Under the pieces are notes generated by a model. That model was not told the origin of the DNA and searched no databases. It worked only from the letters and a program-made list of their open reading frames with translations. A program made the position numbers and the translations under genes. A DNA stretch of 64,000 nt, taken from assembly GCA_964602655.1 (NCBI GenBank), contig CAZRSF010000026.1, positions 5,463 through 69,462 of the forward strand, read 5' to 3'. Each line of letters starts with the position of its first letter. Position 1 is the stretch's first letter. Source of the stretch: Moduliflexus sp964602655 (lineage in GTDB: Bacteria; Moduliflexota; Moduliflexia; Moduliflexales; Moduliflexaceae). Below are positions 42,315-50,233 of the stretch, one piece after another.

Positions 42315-44123
42315 ATGAGTAACCCACAAGAAAAAGTCTATATCAAACTCACCGACGTAGGCAGTCGTCCGCAAATGGTCGCCTCGGTGCTATCGCGCAT
42401 ACAGGGCTTGAAAGATGCGCCGGAAACGCTGATCGCGCAAACGCCGTGTTATATTTCGGAAAAAGTGTCGATCATGTTGGCGGAAAAAGTACGCGATTAT
42501 TTGGAACGCGCCGGCGCGCGGGTGGAATTCGAAGGCGAGGATATGCCCCAGGAAGATGCGTACCCCGCGATGGTGCATGACGAGGACGGCGAAGCGTATG
42601 TGGAGTTCGATACCCCCGGCGATGCTGTCCGCGCCCTTGAAGACCTGCAAGGCAGCTATCCGCCAGCATCGGCCTACCATGCCGACGATGCCGATGTGCT
42701 CGATACCACATCAGCCGGATCGGCATCCAAACCGTCGTTAGCGCAAGCGCTGACACAAATTGACGCGAAAGACGATTCGTTCTCGACACGCCAGCGCGCC
42801 CAACAGCGTCAGCCCGAACCGGTGGCCGAGTTCGACGACGCGGAACGCCCGTCCCGCCACCGCGAAAAATTTCGCAGCCATTCATTTCCGCTGATGCCCG
42901 TTGTCGGCATCGCCCTGATTTTTGTGCTTGGTGTCGGCGCGTTATTACTGTTTTCCGGCTATTTCCCCGGCATTTCGAAGCGCTACGAACAGAGTCCGAT
43001 GATCGGTCAGGTCGGCGTGTTGACTATCGAAAACCCGGAAAAAGCGGATGTGAGTTTGTTTCAGGTCATCGGCACGCGCGTGATCAAACAACTGCCGCTG
43101 TCGGGCGAAAAAATCAATTTGAAGTTGGGCGATTACTATGTCGAGGCGAAACGAGGGAACGAGGTTGTCCGGTTTCCGGCGTATATCAAAGGGCGCGGGC
43201 ATCGCCTGACCGTGACGGTGAAATTTCCTTCGGCGCAACCATTTTCAGACAATGTGGCGCTGATTCCCGCCGGATGGTTTCGGATCGGCAACAAAGACAC
43301 GGAAATCGCGCATTTCGGTTTCCCGGACGAAAGCCCGGATGTAGATGTCTATGTCGGGGACATTTTGTTCGGCAAATACGAAGTGACGAACCGTGAATTC
43401 GCCGAATTCGTCAACGCAGGCGGCTACAATAACGAAGCGTATTGGACGCGCCTGATTGCAGATTGGCCGTCGTTAGTCGAACAAGTTCCGGCGTATGGCA
43501 ATTTTTATGACAATGACGGCTGGAAATCGGTGCGAAAATATATCCGCTCGGATTTGGTGGATACCGACAATCGCCCCGCCCCGCGCTTATGGGAAGCCGA
43601 TACGCCGCCCTACGAATACGGGCAGGATGACTATCCCGTGTTCGGGATTACGATGTATGAAGCTGATGCATACTGCAAATGGCTGAGCGAGCAGACTGGC
43701 CGCATCGTGCGCCTGCCGACCGAAGCGGAATGGGAAAAAGCGGCGAAAGGATTCGAAGGCTATGTGTTTTCCTACGGCAATGAATACGACCCGACTCGCG
43801 CCAATACCGAAAACCAGGGGGCAAGAAAAATCGGTTCTTATCCACCCAACAGCTATGGTTTGTACGACATGACCGGCAACGTCTGGGAATGGGTGACGGA
43901 TCAGTATCGCGCCGATACGTATAAAGAATGGCAAAACGCCGAAGCAGACGGCGTCAAAAACCCGCAGATGTTCAATCCGGCCAAACGCTATGACCGCGTT
44001 GTCGTACGCGGCGGCTCGTTCCGCAGCGTCAACCGCATCAACGCCCGCACCCCCGTGCGCTACGCCATGTACCCCAATTATTGGCATACCAACATCGGCT
44101 TCCGTTACGTTATCGAGCCGTAA
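42315..44123 (+). CDS. L7/L12-CTD-like, transmembrane, SUMF1-domain fusion protein
   Basis: 602 residues from ATG 42315 (GGAGG upstream). Residues about 5-75 (VYIKLTDVGSRPQMVASVLSRIQGLKDAPETL, ending YLERAGARVEFE) follow the pattern of the ribosomal protein L7/L12 C-terminal domain. An acidic, low-complexity linker with basic RHREKFRS precedes a TM at about 195-218 (LMPVVGIALIFVLGVGALLLF). A PEGA-like segment (NLKLGDYYVEAKRGNEVVRFP) leads to a SUMF1/FGE domain from about 315: IPAGWFRIGNKDTE, GKYEVTNREFAEFVNAGGY, RLPTEAEWEKAAKG, YGLYDMTGNVWEWVTDQY, RVVVRGGSFRS, IGFRYVIEP. The Cys residues of true formylglycine-generating enzymes are absent near the C-terminus, so that activity is unlikely. The N-terminal part is probably cytoplasmic and the SUMF1 part periplasmic. 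Confidence 0.82.
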   Translation: MSNPQEKVYIKLTDVGSRPQMVASVLSRIQGLKDAPETLIAQTPCYISEKVSIMLAEKVRDYLERAGARVEFEGEDMPQEDAYPAMVHDEDGEAYVEFDTPGDAVRALEDLQGSYPPASAYHADDADVLDTTSAGSASKPSLAQALTQIDAKDDSFSTRQRAQQRQPEPVAEFDDAERPSRHREKFRSHSFPLMPVVGIALIFVLGVGALLLFSGYFPGISKRYEQSPMIGQVGVLTIENPEKADVSLFQVIGTRVIKQLPLSGEKINLKLGDYYVEAKRGNEVVRFPAYIKGRGHRLTVTVKFPSAQPFSDNVALIPAGWFRIGNKDTEIAHFGFPDESPDVDVYVGDILFGKYEVTNREFAEFVNAGGYNNEAYWTRLIADWPSLVEQVPAYGNFYDNDGWKSVRKYIRSDLVDTDNRPAPRLWEADTPPYEYGQDDYPVFGITMYEADAYCKWLSEQTGRIVRLPTEAEWEKAAKGFEGYVFSYGNEYDPTRANTENQGARKIGSYPPNSYGLYDMTGNVWEWVTDQYRADTYKEWQNAEADGVKNPQMFNPAKRYDRVVVRGGSFRSVNRINARTPVRYAMYPNYWHTNIGFRYVIEP

Positions 44124-44136
44124 ACCTCCACTGTAC

Positions 44137-44158
44137 CGGCGGACAGCCCTGTCCGCCG
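44137..44158 (+). terminator. Hairpin after the SUMF1 gene
   Basis: CGGCGGAC and GTCCGCCG arms around AGCCCT, 13 bases after the stop. Followed by AATTGTTGTTTG, a weak T-rich tail. Confidence 0.5.
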
Positions 44159-44387
44159 AATTGTTGTTTGACAGCATCTCATGACATATAAGGAATCAAC
44201 GCCACTGTTCAATTTTTAGTTGACTCTTTCATGCGATATATCATAGTGCATCAACGATCATGCTCGCGACGATCATTCGAAACAATCAATAACACAAGGA
44301 GACGCGCGACGGATACGCATGCGACATGATGAAAAATACATGGCATCACACACGATGATTTTTTGATGAAGCACATCGTTCCGTATC

Positions 44388-44666
44388 ATGCTTATGACAA
44401 CAATTGCGATCCCAATCCCTGATGTCATTGCCGAATCCTATCACCACAATGTGGATACCATGAAACAAGGCATCCAACAAGGGTTCATGATTTGGGAATA
44501 CTTAAATGGACATGTGTCGCTTGAAGAATGCGGAAACATATTGAATATCGGATATCGAGGGTTCATCGAATTATTATGGAGTAAAGGCATTCCGCTTGAT
44601 GCATTAAATGAAGAAGAATTGCAACAGCAAATTCATCAAGTCAAACAGGTATTCAGCCATCCATGA
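44388..44666 (+). CDS. UPF0175-family antitoxin
   Basis: 92 residues. The sequence GIQQGFMIWEYLNGHVSLEECGNILNIGYRGFIELLWSKGIPLD has the helical DNA-binding layout of the UPF0175 family, which pairs with PIN-like DUF3368 toxins. Its stop TGA overlaps the ATG of the next reading frame (ATGA at 44663-44666), the usual antitoxin-toxin arrangement. That downstream frame is only a 40-codon remnant, so this antitoxin is complete and the toxin is not. An alternative start is the third codon (MTTIAIPIP). It opens the AT-richer accessory island. Confidence 0.78.
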   Translation: MLMTTIAIPIPDVIAESYHHNVDTMKQGIQQGFMIWEYLNGHVSLEECGNILNIGYRGFIELLWSKGIPLDALNEEELQQQIHQVKQVFSHP

Positions 44667-44785
44667 AAAGCGTTTCGAATACCAGTCCCCTCATTGCCTT
44701 TGCGAAGCTTGATCGGTATATTCCAGGTTATGATATTGTTGAGCAGGAGTTACGAAAACGCAGTTTTTTTGTTCCACGATATTGA
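44663..44785 (+). pseudogene. DUF3368/PIN-like toxin remnant with internal deletion
   Basis: Starts in the ATGA overlap with the antitoxin. The first residues VSNTSPLIAFAKLDR match the N-terminus of DUF3368 PIN-like nucleases (VxNTSPLI..AK). The frame then passes directly into YDIVEQELRKRSFFVPRY and stops at 44785. Family members run about 150 residues, and the last part resembles their C-terminal LRxxGFxVS helix. The middle, with the acidic active-site residues, is missing, so the product cannot be an active nuclease. The exact deletion joint is inferred. Confidence 0.7.
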
Positions 44786-45098
44786 CATGGCACAGTGACT
44801 GTCAGACAAGCCTGACGAACAACAGGAATTACGCATTACGATTCGGGGCATCCATGCTTGAGATCGATCTATGGCGTCGTCACCGATAAGGATATGACGA
44901 GTAGAATACACTTCATGCCATACCTGAATCAGGACTAATGAAATAATCTTGAGCTAAAGCTTTATTAAAATAAACTTTAAATAATATTAAAACGCGCATA
45001 AAATAAACTTGACAATAAAATATAGCTATTTTAGATGGGAATTAAGTTTGTAGTACCCAATTTTTATTTTTAAACCACTATCCAAGAGGTATAAATTC
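44786..45098. other. AT-rich gap without gene
   Basis: 313 bases, strongly AT-rich after 44940 (ATTAAAATAAACTTTAAATA). Apart from a possible promoter at 45009-45037 nothing is recognised. The shift in composition relative to the flanks marks it as part of the acquired island. Confidence 0.5.
45009..45037 (+). promoter_or_regulatory. Possible promoter for the 45099 gene
   Basis: TTGACA (45009-45014), 17-base spacer, TAGATG (45032-45037). The -35 is perfect and the -10 weak. It is 62 bases before the next ATG. Confidence 0.4.
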
Positions 45099-45653
45099 AT
45101 GGCATCACTTGTTTACATCAAAGAACTAAGATCGGATACGTTCCTTCATTTCTCTTATAAGCAATATAACCGTAAGGCAGAAGAATCTTGGAAACTTCGT
45201 GATTATGCAAATGATTCAGCGGCAATATTATCTCAAGAGACTTCTACTTATTCCGCAAATGATATAAGAGCGATGGCGAAAAAACCTGGCAACCATTATC
45301 TTGTCAACGTTCCGTATCACTCGGTAGATGACGTAGAATTCTGGCAAAAGGAGATCAAAGCACAAAATAACACATATAATATTGGGAAAATAATTAACAA
45401 TCCAATAAGGGAGGAAACTATGCCTACAAGAACCGGATTACACGGACAAGATGGACTTACATTTGAACAATTAGATTTTGCAGGACAAGCTCGTTCTATT
45501 AATGGTCAAATACTCAGTGTTGAACGAGCAATTAACGCTCATGTAAGAAGAGCAAGCGAGGAAACTGAAAGAGATGAGACCGAGACATTGACAAAATGTA
45601 TCGAACAAGTATCAGCGATGTTGCAGCGTTTACGGGATCAACTTCCTCGCTAA
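45099..45653 (+). CDS. Unrecognised island protein, possible internal start
   Basis: 184 residues of no family I can name. AAGAGGT lies upstream of ATG 45099. The N-terminal half is polar (HFSYKQYNRKAEESWKLRDYAND, YLVNVPYHSVDDVEFWQKEIK). The C-terminal 77 residues are helical and charged (GQILSVERAINAHVRRASEETERDETETLTKCIEQVSAMLQRLRDQ). A near-ideal ribosome-binding site, AGGGAGG, sits four bases before an in-frame ATG at 45420, so a separate short protein consisting of the C-terminal part may also be made. The gene is AT-rich against the rest of the window, suggesting transfer. It is followed by another unknown gene on the same strand. Confidence 0.6.
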   Translation: MASLVYIKELRSDTFLHFSYKQYNRKAEESWKLRDYANDSAAILSQETSTYSANDIRAMAKKPGNHYLVNVPYHSVDDVEFWQKEIKAQNNTYNIGKIINNPIREETMPTRTGLHGQDGLTFEQLDFAGQARSINGQILSVERAINAHVRRASEETERDETETLTKCIEQVSAMLQRLRDQLPR

Positions 45654-45831
45654 GTAAAAATGCGGAACAAGGCATTTGCAAACGACTTCGAGGGGAATTT
45701 GTTTGCCAAATTTCCCTCGAAGCGCCTGAAATGAGGGTGTTCGAATTGTTGCGTAATAATACAAGAATGTTTTGAAATTGAATATCGCCATGCATAGTTC
45801 GATTAACAAAACCAACGGGGGGCAAGTTATT

Positions 45832-46485
45832 ATGATCGCTGATACAAGAAAAAAGGCGATATTTCAAGCATGTTTACATGATCTACGAAAAGAACAATAT
45901 GGAGACAATCTTGAGGATTATTTGAAAGAACATCAAAACACGTTATGTTCTTTGATTGTTTCGGAGACATTCGGCGAATATATCACAGAAGAGCAATATA
46001 AAATCCAACTTCAAACGTTCTTACGGTTTATTCTTCAATTTCATATTCAGCAACACATCATTCCTAATCGGGATCAATATCGTTCTCAACTTGCAACCTG
46101 CATGACAAACTTAGACAATTTAGAAAACGATATTCTCACGAATATTATTGATCTGACGCAGATTTCAAAAGATCGATTTATCGAGTGGGGTGGAGCAGGC
46201 GTTATTATAACTGCTGAACCATTCCGGGAGGCTGCTGAAGGTGATGTCGTCGTATCTACTCGACATGCCCATGTGATAACGTGGTTCATGGAACGAGTAC
46301 GGGATATCGCCGCTGATTGCGTAGATTATACGAATAAATATAAATTTTACGGAATGATTGCGGAAAAAACAAGAGAATTTATCGAAAAACATGGGGACGC
46401 AGAAGGGCAAGAAAAGATATTGGTGCTTGAACTCGTAAGAGACGTTAAGCGGCTGATTCAAACATGGCAACAGCGTTTACGTTAA
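45832..46485 (+). CDS. Unrecognised helical island protein
   Basis: 217 residues from ATG 45832; the frame is open back to TTG 45772 with another ATG at 45790. The sequence is mainly helical and charged (KAIFQACLHDLRKEQYGDNLEDYLKEHQ, LRFILQFHIQQHIIPNRDQYRSQL). It has a Gly-rich patch FIEWGGAGVIITAEPFREAAEGDVVVSTRHAHVITWFMERVRDIA and a C-terminal coiled helix (ILVLELVRDVKRLIQTWQQRL). No signal peptide or TM is seen and no family is recognised. Composition matches the preceding gene, so the two may have arrived together and act together. Confidence 0.6.
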   Translation: MIADTRKKAIFQACLHDLRKEQYGDNLEDYLKEHQNTLCSLIVSETFGEYITEEQYKIQLQTFLRFILQFHIQQHIIPNRDQYRSQLATCMTNLDNLENDILTNIIDLTQISKDRFIEWGGAGVIITAEPFREAAEGDVVVSTRHAHVITWFMERVRDIAADCVDYTNKYKFYGMIAEKTREFIEKHGDAEGQEKILVLELVRDVKRLIQTWQQRLR

Positions 46486-46623
46486 CCGCATAATATAGAG
46501 AAGTGTTAAGAAAAGCTGACAAGCATTCGCCAATGGACTAAGATCGCCTTAAAAACCAAATTGCTTGATATTCATTAACGATGAAGGAGCATCATCCATG
46601 CTGCCTCACCACAGGAGAGAATC

Positions 46624-46875
46624 ATGTTACTCTTCGATATTGAAAAACATGTCGAACCGTTATCGAACGCGGAGAAGAAGCAGCTTATTCGCGACATCCA
46701 GCAGATGTTGAAGGAAGATATTTCCACGATTGAAGGATGGAAGTTCCATTTAGATTACAATCTGACTGACATGTATGAAACCGCAAAGAACCTGCGAGCA
46801 TTTGTGGCAACGTTACCTGGTCCAAAATACCTTGACGAGCGTACGCTTGTCTATGAGGAAGGGTGCGATGTATGA
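46624..46875 (+). CDS. Small antitoxin-like protein paired with retropepsin-like gene
   Basis: 83 residues with AGGAGA five bases upstream of ATG. The N-terminus FDIEKHVEPLSNAEKKQLIRDIQQMLKED is a helical, charged segment like those of small antitoxins and their relatives. The rest (FHLDYNLTDMYETAKNLRAFVATLPGPKYLDERTLVYEEG) is unknown to me. Its stop overlaps the ATG of the next gene (ATGA at 46872-46875), implying translational coupling and functional pairing. No named family is asserted. Confidence 0.6.
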   Translation: MLLFDIEKHVEPLSNAEKKQLIRDIQQMLKEDISTIEGWKFHLDYNLTDMYETAKNLRAFVATLPGPKYLDERTLVYEEGCDV

Positions 46876-47312
46876 GCCGATATGCGTACACGTCTTCTCA
46901 AGGGTTTGCTGGGATTCCCGGCATGTTGCCGTTTGTCACAGCAACCCTCTTGCGAACGCATGCGTTTCAGCGCATTGCAGCCCGATTGACACTCCCCGCG
47001 TTGATTGATTCCGGAGCAACCGTCAATGTCCTTCCCTTCGACATTGGCGAACGATTGGGGTTTGTCTGGGATGAAACCCATCACGATCCTCCGTTTGTCG
47101 GCACAATCTATGGAGCGCCTGCGTTAGGCGTCAAACTGTTTGTCAAAGTGGGCGACATTGTGCCAGTCCAGTTAGCATTTGGGTGGTCGGAAATTCCAAG
47201 TACACGGCTGCCTTGTATTTTAGGACAAACCAATTTCTTTGACGAGTTTTATGTTGATTTCAGAAAACCACACGGATATTTTGACATCTTTCTAAAAAAC
47301 GGTGCGGCGTAA
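46872..47312 (+). CDS. Retropepsin-like aspartyl protease domain protein
   Basis: 146 residues beginning in the ATGA overlap with the preceding small gene. LPALIDSGATVNVLPFDIGERLGF has the D(S/T)GA catalytic triad of clan AA aspartic proteases, followed by a hydrophobic strand pattern and LPCILGQTNFFDEFYVDFRKP, which matches the second conserved ILG element of bacterial single-domain retropepsins. They act as dimers, each giving one Asp. It has no signal peptide, so it is probably cytoplasmic. The target is unknown; the coupled small protein is the obvious candidate for partner or substrate, by inference only. Confidence 0.75.
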   Translation: MSRYAYTSSQGFAGIPGMLPFVTATLLRTHAFQRIAARLTLPALIDSGATVNVLPFDIGERLGFVWDETHHDPPFVGTIYGAPALGVKLFVKVGDIVPVQLAFGWSEIPSTRLPCILGQTNFFDEFYVDFRKPHGYFDIFLKNGAA

Positions 47313-47397
47313 AGTCGCCCTAACGATGCGCATGAACGGCGACCTTGCGCCGGGTACGGTCAATAGCATCCTCAAACAGGCAGACTTAAAACCATGA
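47302..47397 (+). pseudogene. HicA toxin C-terminal remnant
   Basis: Reading the frame of ATG 47332 both ways gives RRKVALTMRMNGDLAPGTVNSILKQADLKP followed by TGA at 47395. This matches only the end of HicA mRNA interferases (..vTVPxH..DLxxGTLxxILKQAGL). The N-terminal half with the double-stranded RNA-binding His is absent, and the preceding retropepsin-like gene ends within the remnant. The intact antitoxin gene follows 31 bases later. Confidence 0.65.
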
Positions 47398-47428
47398 AAA
47401 ACATCACGCTGATGAGAAGAGAAAAAAT

Positions 47429-47644
47429 ATGAAAAAATATTTAGTCATTATTGAAAAGACAGCGACCGGGTATTCGGCATATTCTCCAGATATTCCAGGA
47501 TGTGTTTCAACAGGCAGAACCAAACAAGATATCAAGCGGAATATGCGTGAAGCCATCGAATTTCATTTGGACGGATTGCGTTTAGAGGGCGAGCCTTTTC
47601 CTGTGCCTCACAGTTCTTCTACCTACGTGCCAATTAGCGTATGA
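47429..47644 (+). CDS. hicB: HicB-family antitoxin
   Basis: 71 residues with the partial RNase H-like HicB fold: KYLVIIEKTATGYSAYSPDIPGCVSTGRTKQDIKRNMREAIEFHLDGLRLEGEPFPVP. It lacks a C-terminal ribbon-helix-helix or HTH domain, as in the short HicB class. The usual partner HicA is reduced to a C-terminal scrap just upstream (47302-47397), so this antitoxin has no active toxin here. AAGAGA lies before the ATG. A palindrome follows at 47656. Confidence 0.85.
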   Translation: MKKYLVIIEKTATGYSAYSPDIPGCVSTGRTKQDIKRNMREAIEFHLDGLRLEGEPFPVPHSSSTYVPISV

Positions 47645-47655
47645 CTACATTCTTT

Positions 47656-47688
47656 AGACCTCACTGGTCTTAGAGACCTGTGAGGTCT
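47656..47688. repeat. Palindrome AGACCTCACTGGTCT / complement
   Basis: Imperfect arms around TAG, 12 bases after hicB. The same AGACCTCAC-AGGTTTT family occurs at 60198-60230 and 62436-62470. It could terminate the island transcript. Confidence 0.8.
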
Positions 47689-47717
47689 GACGTGAATTTA
47701 TTATCTGTCAATATCAC

Positions 47718-48635
47718 ATGACCATTTTCGACGCGTTTTACCTGATTCTGCCACTGTTTCTGATTATTTTCCTCGGCTGGCTGATGTTCCGGCTGCATGT
47801 CGCGAACGAGCAATGGATCAAAGTCTTGAACGAATTCGCCTTTTATATCGGCTTGCCGCTGTTGTCGTTCATGAACCTCTACACGCTTGATCTTCAGGCG
47901 TTCGGCAATGCGGTGCTCGTTTCGAACTCGATTTTCATGATCGCCGCGATTGCGATCACCGTCGCGCTGACCTTTCTGCTCCGACTCTCCCGCGCCAACG
48001 GCAGTGTCGTGATTCTCTGCACGCTGTTCGGCAATATCGCCTACATGGGCTATCCGGTGAATGAGATGGTCTTCGGCAAAGATGGCTTGAGCGTGGCGGT
48101 GATTGTCTGCTCCATCAGCACCTTTTTCTTCTTCACCTTCGCGATTGCCGCCGCGCAGTATCGCGCCGGAGGCAATCCCAATCTGCGCGACGTGCTGCTG
48201 CATATCGCCAAAATTCCGCTCCTCTGGGCAGTCGTCATCGGCGCAATCATGGGCTATTTCCGCATTCCGCTCCCTGCCGTCGTCATCAAGCCGCTCAATA
48301 TGCTGGCGGTGGCCTCTTCTGCTGTCGTGCTGCTCGCGCTCGGCGTCTTTATGGCGACCCTCTCGCTGCGCCGCCAGATCGGACAAATCGCCTTGATCGC
48401 GGCGCTGAAACTTGCCATGCTGCCACTGATTTTCTGGCTCGTCTCGTTAGCCTTCAACATGGATAAACTGCAATTTTCCGTCTCCATGCTGCAAGCCTCT
48501 ATGCCGGTCGGCGTCAGCGCGTTCACCATCGCGGACAACATGGGTCTTGATAGAGAAGTCGCCGCCAGCGCCGTCTTTGCCACGACGCTGCTGTCGGTGT
48601 TGACGCTGCCGCTATTCGTGGCCTTTTTGACGTAA
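47718..48635 (+). CDS. AEC-family (auxin efflux carrier-like) transporter
   Basis: Inner-membrane carrier of 305 residues with about ten hydrophobic segments: FYLILPLFLIIFLGWLMFRL at the N-terminus, GLPLLSFMNLYTLDLQAFG, CTLFGNIAYMGYPVNEMVFGKDGL, IPLPAVVIKPLNMLAVASSAVVLLALGVFMA and SMLQASMPVGVSAFTIADNMGLDREVAASAVFATTLLSVLTLPLF. The proline-broken helices GNIAYMGYP and MPVGVSAFTIA are characteristic. Bacterial members carry malate, other dicarboxylates or unknown solutes; the substrate is not set. Codon use returns to that of the core genome, so it marks the end of the island. Confidence 0.88.
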   Translation: MTIFDAFYLILPLFLIIFLGWLMFRLHVANEQWIKVLNEFAFYIGLPLLSFMNLYTLDLQAFGNAVLVSNSIFMIAAIAITVALTFLLRLSRANGSVVILCTLFGNIAYMGYPVNEMVFGKDGLSVAVIVCSISTFFFFTFAIAAAQYRAGGNPNLRDVLLHIAKIPLLWAVVIGAIMGYFRIPLPAVVIKPLNMLAVASSAVVLLALGVFMATLSLRRQIGQIALIAALKLAMLPLIFWLVSLAFNMDKLQFSVSMLQASMPVGVSAFTIADNMGLDREVAASAVFATTLLSVLTLPLFVAFLT

Positions 48636-48654
48636 AACCATCGCCTCGTTTTTC

Positions 48655-50217
48655 ATGTTCCTCATGCCGCAAAACATTCGACAAACGCCGATTATTTTAA
48701 TAAGCGTGATGGCTGCCGTTGTGCTGTTCCGGCTTCCCTCTCTGACGACGCCGATTTGGAATGTGGATGAAGCCGTCAGCGCCTGCGTTGCCAGCGCAAT
48801 TCTGGAAGGCGGCTTGCCATATCGCGACGCCATTGATCATCGCGGCCCGGCGGCCTATTATCTATATGCTGTCGTGTTTGCGCTGTTCGGCACGCATAAT
48901 ATGGCAGCCCTTCATTTCGCGCTCGCCATCATGATCGCGGTCATGGTCTGGCTGATCTACCGGTGCGGGGAATTGAGCGCCGCGCCGACTGTCGGGGTGA
49001 TTGCCGCCTCGTTGTTCGCGCTGCTTATGCATGGTTTTATTCGCAGCAGCGACCTGTTCGCCTTTCATACGGAACACGCGCTCATTTTTTTCGAACTGGT
49101 TGCGGTGAATTTTCTGCTGAACGGCCTGAAATCGGGGCATCGCAACTATTTTGCGCTCAGCGGGGCGTGTTATGCGCTTGCCGTTTTTTCAAAACAGCCT
49201 GCCTTTCTTGATGTCGCGGGCTGCGGCCTGTTCGTATTCATTATGGCGCGCCAGCAGACGATGCGAGCGTTGGGGTGGTTTTTCGGCGGATTTATCAGCC
49301 TTTCCGCTGGAATCATCGGATATTTCGCCTTGCGCGGCGGCATTCGCGATTTCTGGTTGTATGTGTGGACGTATAACACAGACTATTATATTCCGGCAAT
49401 TGCCCCGATTGCCCGCGCTCGCGCCGCGCTCTCATTCTGGGCGATCCCGGCGAGAGAATTCACGCTCCTTGTGCTGTTTTTGATCGCGAGCGTCATCTTG
49501 CTGTTGGTCAAAAGCATGAAATTGCCCCGCGCTCTTCCGCTGCTGTCGCTCTTCTGGCTGGTGACTTCCGTGATCTCGTCGTCGCTGTCCGGCAGAATCT
49601 TCGATCATTATCGCATTCAAGTCTTGCCTGCCATCTCTTTGATGTTAGCGCATGGCCTGTATGAATTTGCGACAGCGCTGCGAACGTCGCGACATCGTGG
49701 AATGCGTTCTCTGGTCGCGGTGATGGTAGGCGGTCTAATTGTTATCTCGCCACTCTCCAAAATGCGCAGCCATTTCCGCGAGTCTGTCGAAGGGGAGCAT
49801 CGCCTTCCATTTTTAGAAACAGCGAGCTATCTTGCTGCTCATAGCGAACGGCGAGACCGTCTCTTTGTCTGGGGATTTCTGCCGGAAATTTATGTTCTGT
49901 CGAATCGTCAGGCGAGTTCGCGATATATTTTTGCGAATGTGTTAACCGGTCTCATTCCCTGGACAAATATGGATAAAATCGTTGATACCGCCGACTCGAT
50001 TCTGCCGGGCGCGTGGGACATTCTGATGAGCGAGTTGAGCGCCGATCCGCCTCTATTTATCATTGATACCAGTCCTGGCGGATTGCAATATTATGATAAA
50101 TATCCGTTGACGAAATTTCCTCGTTTGCAGCAGTTTATTCAGGAACATTATGTGGTAAGTCATCAGATTTTCGATCAAGATCAACCGATGTTTACGGTAT
50201 TTAGACGACGTGTGTAA
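48655..50217 (+). CDS. GT-C membrane glycosyltransferase (family 39-like)
   Basis: Polytopic membrane protein of 520 residues. The N-terminal TM is followed by WNVDEAVSACVASAILEGGLPYRDAIDHRGPAAYYLY, the pattern of PMT/ArnT-like enzymes in which the acidic pair of the first periplasmic loop serves in catalysis, then many TMs and a soluble C-terminal region (FVWGFLPEIYVLSNRQASSRYIF). Such enzymes use polyprenyl-phosphate sugars to modify proteins, lipids or glycans; donor and acceptor here are unknown. It begins 19 bases after the AEC gene and ends next to the PBP1C gene (a GTG start of that frame would overlap it), so the three may be cotranscribed. Confidence 0.85.
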   Translation: MFLMPQNIRQTPIILISVMAAVVLFRLPSLTTPIWNVDEAVSACVASAILEGGLPYRDAIDHRGPAAYYLYAVVFALFGTHNMAALHFALAIMIAVMVWLIYRCGELSAAPTVGVIAASLFALLMHGFIRSSDLFAFHTEHALIFFELVAVNFLLNGLKSGHRNYFALSGACYALAVFSKQPAFLDVAGCGLFVFIMARQQTMRALGWFFGGFISLSAGIIGYFALRGGIRDFWLYVWTYNTDYYIPAIAPIARARAALSFWAIPAREFTLLVLFLIASVILLLVKSMKLPRALPLLSLFWLVTSVISSSLSGRIFDHYRIQVLPAISLMLAHGLYEFATALRTSRHRGMRSLVAVMVGGLIVISPLSKMRSHFRESVEGEHRLPFLETASYLAAHSERRDRLFVWGFLPEIYVLSNRQASSRYIFANVLTGLIPWTNMDKIVDTADSILPGAWDILMSELSADPPLFIIDTSPGGLQYYDKYPLTKFPRLQQFIQEHYVVSHQIFDQDQPMFTVFRRRV

Positions 50218-50233
50218 CCAATATTTTTATGTC

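Noticed and set aside
42315..44123. Formylglycine-generating (sulfatase-activating) enzyme.
   Set aside because: The SUMF1 domain lacks the C-terminal Cys residues needed for that chemistry, and no sulfatase gene is nearby.
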